Source: Clostridiales bacterium | Lineage (GTDB): Bacteria; Bacillota; Clostridia; Christensenellales; Aristaeellaceae | Length of the DNA stretch: 9,933 bases | Direction: 5' to 3' | Assembly (NCBI GenBank): GCA_004556545.1 | Contig: SFGO01000091.1 | Span: forward strand, 1 to 9,933 | Shown here: positions 6,290-9,933 of the stretch, in pieces | Layout of the letters: the number at the start of each line of letters is the position of its first letter | How positions within the stretch are numbered: position 1 is the first letter of the stretch | Notes under the pieces: model-generated | Seen by the model: the letters and a program-made list of their open reading frames with translations, nothing else | Databases searched by the model: none | Told to the model about the DNA's origin: nothing | Program-made: the position numbers and the translations under genes

Positions 6290-8362
6290 TTACGGATTGG
6301 GCACGTCCGCCACGAATACATCCAGAACGCAGCGGATCAGCGGAACGTTTTCCACATTGGCTCCTTCCCGAAGCTGCTCCAGCAGGCTTTGCAGGTGCAG
6401 CGCCCGGTACACCGGCGGGAAATCGGGGATCGTCACGTCCTGATAGGGCTTGGATGTGGCCGGGCCCCAGGCGTGGTCGAACTGCTTGGGCACGTTTTTC
6501 AGCCGCCGCCCGCAGCGGTACAAATGCTGGGTAAAGCTCTCCCATGTGCTGATCTGACTGTTGGTGATTTCCGTGCCCAGACGTTTCTCCCATTCCACTT
6601 TCGGCCACAAAATCTGCTGTCCGGACAGCTCTGCTTCCACTTCAAGGCGATAATAGCCGCTTTTCAGCTTTTCCCGTTCCACTTGAAGTTCTGCTTCCAG
6701 ACAGTGGCGTTCTTCATTCCACCGAAGCCCCGTCAGTGCAAAGGGGCTTTGTTCCGGCGCATCGTCAAAAGGATTTTCCTGCCGGACAAAAACGTACTGC
6801 TTGTCCCGCAGGGTCAGCGCCTGCCTGTCCGCCCCGCTTTCCATTGCCGTTTCCGGCGTGTTGGGCAGAACGGAATCCAGCAGCAGCGAATCGATCACCC
6901 GGACGCTCTTTCCCGTCAGCTGGGACAAGTCCAGCGTTTCCGCGCCCTCCATCTGCTGAAGCGGCCAGCGGAGCGTCAGGCTTTCGCTGCCCTCCCGGCC
7001 TGTCAGCCGAACGGTGTACAGGCCGTTTTCCCGGCTGACCGCGCCGCTTTCCGCCTGTACGGCGAAGCCTTCCTCCCGCTGCGTATACAGCCCCGCCGAG
7101 GGCCGCTGAATGTCCGTATATTCGTAAAAGAAGGCAAAGGGCTGCTGCGTCACCGTTTCTCCGTTTGCCGTATAGCAAAGCTGGCCTTTTTCCGGGCCGC
7201 GGGTTTCCTGCAATTTCTCGTCCTGATCCAGCAGACTGTTCCATTTTTCCGTATAGGCGCGCACCTGTGCTGGCTGACCCACTACCAGCGCCAGCAGCAG
7301 GCGCGGCATGGGCATGGCTCCCTGGGTCGCCCGGGTTTCCGCATAGTCGGGCCGTCCCCAGAGCAGCGGCTCCGCAAAGTCCGCCGCGCCGAAGCTGGTC
7401 ATCTGGCCCATGTAATCCAGCTGCATCACGTACAGCCCCGCCATCAGCCCCTGATCGAACACGCCCCGCTCCTTGAGAATCTGTTCCAGATAATCGACCG
7501 GCGTGCCGTCCGTCTCCGTGCCGCTGAGGCGGCGCAGCACCGCCGGGTCGCAGGTGATGACCGACAGCCGGGACAGATCCAGATTTTGCAGGGCGTAGAA
7601 CAGCGGCGAATCATCGTCCTTCTCCACGGCGCTGTACTCCGCAGGCGGCTCCTCCTTTTTTTGATGAAACGCCGCGGCAAACGTCTGCAAAGCGCCGTTC
7701 ATCTGCTCCACCCGGCCCGGATTTTCCAAAAGCGCGCCGCCGTCCCCGGCGAAGCGCTCCATCTGGTTCATCAGAGGCGAGCCCAGCGCGTAAAAGCTGT
7801 CCGTCATTTTTTCGGAAGAAAAAGACGAAAACACGTCGGGCATGGGGTCAACGGCATAGGTCAGCAGATCCCGGCGGAAGGAACGCAGCTGCTCCTCCGT
7901 GCCGTCAAAGCCCTGCGAACGAAGAAAATCGTCCGTCAGGCGCTCGTTTCCCGCCCGAAGCAGCCGGACGCGGGAACCCTCGGCGGCGGCCAGCGCCTCC
8001 TGAAGCACGTTCTCGTACCAGCCCACCTGCCCCTGATAGCGGTAATGAAAACCGCCCTGACGGTACTTGGCGCTGGCACGGGGGTAGATGCTTTCCGCAT
8101 GCTCGTTCACGCCGCCCATGACCTGCGAAGCGTCCAGCCACAGATCCACCCGCAGCGCCGTTTCTCCAGTCGATGCAGTCGATGCGGCGGCAGGTACGCC
8201 TTCTTCGCTGTCTTCATAGGCGGGCATGGACAGCAGCTCCAGCGCCGGGGCTGCTTCCACCGTTCGTCCCTCCACCTTCCAGCGGGAACAGCCGGTGAGC
8301 AGCGCAAGCGCCAGCAGACAGAGCGCCAGCTTCTTTCCTCCTGCGCAGCGGGGCTTTTTCAT
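6290..8362 (-). CDS. Lipoprotein with degenerate VWA-like region
   Basis: This 690-residue protein starts with a lipoprotein signal peptide: basic MKKPRCAGGKK, a hydrophobic stretch, and lipobox LLTG-C with the modified Cys at 25. The mature protein should be tethered to the outer face of the membrane by a Ser/Thr/Ala/Glu-rich linker (about 30-68). LRVDLWLDASQVMGG (70-84) resembles the first strand and metal site (DxSxS) of a von Willebrand A domain, with Val81 in place of the last Ser. LSRLSVITCDPAV (263-275) sits where VWA domains have a strand ending in TDG, and GLYVMQLDY (309-317) could be a later strand. Residues about 400-600 look beta-rich. The family is not certain, and metal binding may be lost. 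The start at 8362 fits a good ribosome binding site and the signal peptide; an in-frame Met at 8398 does not. Confidence 0.82.
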   Translation of the reverse strand: MKKPRCAGGKKLALCLLALALLTGCSRWKVEGRTVEAAPALELLSMPAYEDSEEGVPAAASTASTGETALRVDLWLDASQVMGGVNEHAESIYPRASAKYRQGGFHYRYQGQVGWYENVLQEALAAAEGSRVRLLRAGNERLTDDFLRSQGFDGTEEQLRSFRRDLLTYAVDPMPDVFSSFSSEKMTDSFYALGSPLMNQMERFAGDGGALLENPGRVEQMNGALQTFAAAFHQKKEEPPAEYSAVEKDDDSPLFYALQNLDLSRLSVITCDPAVLRRLSGTETDGTPVDYLEQILKERGVFDQGLMAGLYVMQLDYMGQMTSFGAADFAEPLLWGRPDYAETRATQGAMPMPRLLLALVVGQPAQVRAYTEKWNSLLDQDEKLQETRGPEKGQLCYTANGETVTQQPFAFFYEYTDIQRPSAGLYTQREEGFAVQAESGAVSRENGLYTVRLTGREGSESLTLRWPLQQMEGAETLDLSQLTGKSVRVIDSLLLDSVLPNTPETAMESGADRQALTLRDKQYVFVRQENPFDDAPEQSPFALTGLRWNEERHCLEAELQVEREKLKSGYYRLEVEAELSGQQILWPKVEWEKRLGTEITNSQISTWESFTQHLYRCGRRLKNVPKQFDHAWGPATSKPYQDVTIPDFPPVYRALHLQSLLEQLREGANVENVPLIRCVLDVFVADVPNP
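8168..8185 (-). repeat. Perfect 9-bp tandem duplication in the lipoprotein linker
   Basis: AGTCGATGC occurs twice head to tail. On the coding strand it yields the doubled Ala-Ser-Thr in AAASTASTGET, inside the flexible linker after the lipidated Cys. It keeps the frame and is probably a slippage product that tunes linker length. Confidence 0.7.
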
Positions 8363-8372
8363 CCGCAGCCGT

Positions 8373-8380
8373 CTCCTTTC
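8373..8380 (-). promoter_or_regulatory. Ribosome binding site for the lipoprotein
   Basis: GAAAGGAG on the minus strand lies with its GGAG ten bases before the ATG at 8362, within the 39-bp gap after the glycosyltransferase stop. It supports the start that places the basic signal-peptide residues directly at the N-terminus. The in-frame Met codons at 8389 and 8398 have no such site. Confidence 0.75.
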
Positions 8381-8401
8381 GTATCGCATCGTTCGCATCC
8401 G

Positions 8402-9748
8402 TCAGTTTTCTTCCGTCCGCACCCGGCAGGCTTCCTCCACCGCCTGCAAATAGCCGGGGCCGTTTCGGTACATACCGTCATACAGGCGCATATATGCCCG
8501 GAACCGCCGGGGCGCGGCGTATTCCAGCGCCCGGGCCCGGCAGACCTGCGGGTCTTTCGGCTGGGCGCACAGCTCCCGCACAGCCTGCGCCAGCCCATCG
8601 AAATCTCCCATGGGCACTGCGCGGCCCACCTGTTCCGTGACGATTTCCGGCATGGCGGTCACGTCCCAGCAGAGCACCTGCGTGCCGCAGGCCAGCGCCT
8701 CCACCAGCGTCATGCCCATGGTTTCCGCGTGGCTCAGGCTGACGCACAGATCCGCCGCCGTATACAGGGCGCACAGGTCGTTCAGGTTGCCCGTGCGGGG
8801 AAGCCCCAGCACGGAATGTTCCGGCAGGGAACGAATCTGATATTCGTCCAGCCCCACCGCCGCCACGCAGTATTCCGGGCCCAGCTTTTCCGCCAGTTCC
8901 AGCAGGTCTTCCAGCCCCTTGCGGGGCTCCCACGTGCTGGCCACGCTCAGCACCAGATACCGTCCCTCCGCTTCGTCCAGCCCATAATAATGGGCCGCGT
9001 TGCGCAGAAACGCCTCATCCGCGCAGGGGGCAAAAGCGTCGGTGTCGATGCCGTTAGGCAGGGCGTACACGGGATACTGCCCCAAAAAGGAGTGCTCCAC
9101 CTGGGTTTTCAGCCACTCCGAAGGCGTGGTCAGCACCAGATGGGGCAGGCCGCTGAACAGCGCCCGCTTCTCCCGCCAGTTTCGGGCGCTCTGATCCCGG
9201 AACCAGCTTCGGGGATATTCCCGCAGCAGGCTGCACGAACCGCAGCCGCCCTGCCAGCGCAGGCATCCCTCGCCGCAGGCTTCCGCATGCCGCCGTCTGC
9301 GTCCGCCTGCGTCCTCCCCGGGCGCAGCGTCCTTTCCCAGCGAAAAATAGGCGCAGTGACCGGTGAACGCCCAGCAGTCGTGCAGCGTCCACACGGTGGG
9401 CAGATCGTTTTCCTTCAGATAGGCAAACAGCGTAGGCAGATGGAGATAGGAGCCGTGCAGATTATGCAGATGGACGATATCCGGCTTGAACTTTTTCAGC
9501 TGGGCCACCAGCTTTTCCGTTTCCCGCCGGGCAAAGAAGCCCTGCCGGTCCGTCAGCCGGGAAAGCAGCGTATAGCCCGCCGTCTGAACCGTGCTGCCGA
9601 TGCGGTAGCTGGGCACATCCGACGGGCAAACGCCCCGGGAATAGCACAAAAGCGCCCGGTGTCCCTCCCTCATGGCCTGACGGCATAGCTCTACGGCAAT
9701 GCGGCCGGTGCTGAAGGCGGCGGTCACGTTGATGTGAACGATTCTCAT
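8402..9748 (-). CDS. GT4-family glycosyltransferase (GT-B fold)
   Basis: This 448-residue protein would transfer a sugar from an activated nucleotide donor to a growing glycan at the cytosolic face of the membrane. The N-terminal half has INVTAAFSTGRIAVEL (6-21), the position of the conserved STGRI loop, and PDIVHLHNLHGSYLHLP (89-105), TVWTLHDCWAFTGHCAYF (118-135). Cysteines at 132, 158, 162, 169 and 172 form the Cys-rich insert seen in WcaC-like members. PNGIDTDAF (231-239) begins the donor half, STWEPRKGLEDLL follows at 271, and ETMGMTLVEALACGTQVL (342-359) holds the GT4 E-x7-E signature (Glu342, Glu350). No membrane segment is seen. Donor and acceptor cannot be read from the sequence. It is the first gene after the right repeat, with a GGGAG site upstream. 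It is 39 bp from the lipoprotein gene, so co-transcription is likely, but a joint function is not proven. Confidence 0.92.
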   Translation of the reverse strand: MRIVHINVTAAFSTGRIAVELCRQAMREGHRALLCYSRGVCPSDVPSYRIGSTVQTAGYTLLSRLTDRQGFFARRETEKLVAQLKKFKPDIVHLHNLHGSYLHLPTLFAYLKENDLPTVWTLHDCWAFTGHCAYFSLGKDAAPGEDAGGRRRRHAEACGEGCLRWQGGCGSCSLLREYPRSWFRDQSARNWREKRALFSGLPHLVLTTPSEWLKTQVEHSFLGQYPVYALPNGIDTDAFAPCADEAFLRNAAHYYGLDEAEGRYLVLSVASTWEPRKGLEDLLELAEKLGPEYCVAAVGLDEYQIRSLPEHSVLGLPRTGNLNDLCALYTAADLCVSLSHAETMGMTLVEALACGTQVLCWDVTAMPEIVTEQVGRAVPMGDFDGLAQAVRELCAQPKDPQVCRARALEYAAPRRFRAYMRLYDGMYRNGPGYLQAVEEACRVRTEEN

Positions 9749-9765
9749 GAGCGGGCGCTCCCTTC

Positions 9766-9791
9766 TGTTCTCAAGTTCTGTTCTGAAGTTC
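9766..9791. repeat. Two 13-bp direct repeats in the leader
   Basis: TGTTCTCAAGTTC (9766-9778) and TGTTCTGAAGTTC (9779-9791) are tandem with one mismatch, between the glycosyltransferase ribosome binding site and the right inverted repeat. Thirteen bases is a little over one helical turn, so a regulator could bind both on about the same face. It could also be simple slippage. I see no convincing -35/-10 pair for the operon in 9766-9818, so its promoter may lie in or beyond the repeat. Confidence 0.55.
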
Positions 9792-9813
9792 TGCTTTCAG
9801 GTTTTATTTTCAC

Positions 9814-9933
9814 TCAGTCTGTCGAAAAACCCCGAGTTGGCCGCTGTTGCCCGCAAACAGCGCTTTGCGGCCCGCCCCGCTATGCGTGGCGGGCTTCGGA
9901 CTGCGGTAGCCCTTCGGGCTGTCCTCGTCCTCG
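9814..9933. repeat. Right terminal inverted repeat
   Basis: This stretch is the inverted partner of 1-120, with two mismatches. It includes the inverted third copy of the 45-bp core (9819-9863) and the CCGCAAA/TTTGCGG hairpin (9851-9870). It ends at the last base of the window. Unlike the left side, the hairpin GGCCAGCGTGA and the palindromic module are absent inward of it, so only the outer part of the left compound repeat is shared. No gene is seen here. Confidence 0.93.

Noticed and set aside
6266..9688. A 1140-codon open frame on the plus strand
   Set aside because: It lies antisense to the lipoprotein, membrane-protein start and glycosyltransferase genes, which have clear motifs and ribosome binding sites. 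Its translation is rich in Arg, Gln, His and Pro without recognisable motifs, typical of a shadow frame in GC-rich coding DNA.
9801..9830. Operon promoter within the right repeat boundary (TCGACA as a -35 box)
   Set aside because: TCGACA is close to TTGACA, but no -10 box of acceptable quality stands at 16-18 bases; the AT-rich AAAATAAAA is too close.
1..9933. Complete transposon or circular element
   Set aside because: No transposase, recombinase or replication gene is present, and the inverted repeats lie at the very edge, so target duplications cannot be examined. The repeat is reported without calling a mobile element.

Overview
The window is a GC-rich bacterial stretch with five genes, all on the minus strand, tightly packed between two copies of an inverted repeat that form the exact ends of the sequence. 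The GC content, strong AGGAGG-type ribosome binding sites, a lipoprotein signal peptide and stacked hairpin repeats of the kind I associate with Oscillospirales genomes (Faecalibacterium/Subdoligranulum-like) suggest a gut member of the Clostridia. That placement is an inference, since no marker gene is present. The repeats at both ends suggest a metagenomic contig that stopped at a dispersed repeat, but an element bounded by inverted repeats cannot be excluded.

Reading in the direction of transcription (right to left): 9933-9749 holds the right inverted repeat and a short leader with two 13-bp direct repeats. 9748-8402 encodes a GT4-type glycosyltransferase. 8362-6290 encodes a 690-residue lipoprotein with a degenerate von Willebrand A (VWA)-like region. 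6267-5647 encodes a 206-residue protein with four membrane segments. 5599-3962 encodes a 545-residue tubulin/FtsZ-like protein. 3965-363 encodes a 1200-residue protein whose C-terminal half is an actin/Hsp70-type ATPase, joined to the tubulin-like gene by an ATGA stop/start overlap. 362-1 is noncoding: two direct copies of a hairpin unit, a palindromic module, an intrinsic terminator that faces the other way, and the left inverted repeat.

The notable point is one apparent operon that joins a tubulin-superfamily and an actin-superfamily protein with a polytopic membrane protein and an extracytoplasmic VWA-like lipoprotein. My model is an envelope-spanning assembly: two cytosolic nucleotide-dependent proteins, a membrane linker and an outer sensor or adhesion subunit, perhaps working on glycans made by the glycosyltransferase. 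FtsZ-like proteins linked with VWA proteins have been proposed as membrane-remodelling systems (Makarova and Koonin, 2010, from memory). I know of no characterised system with this five-gene set. The biological role is not shown by the sequence.
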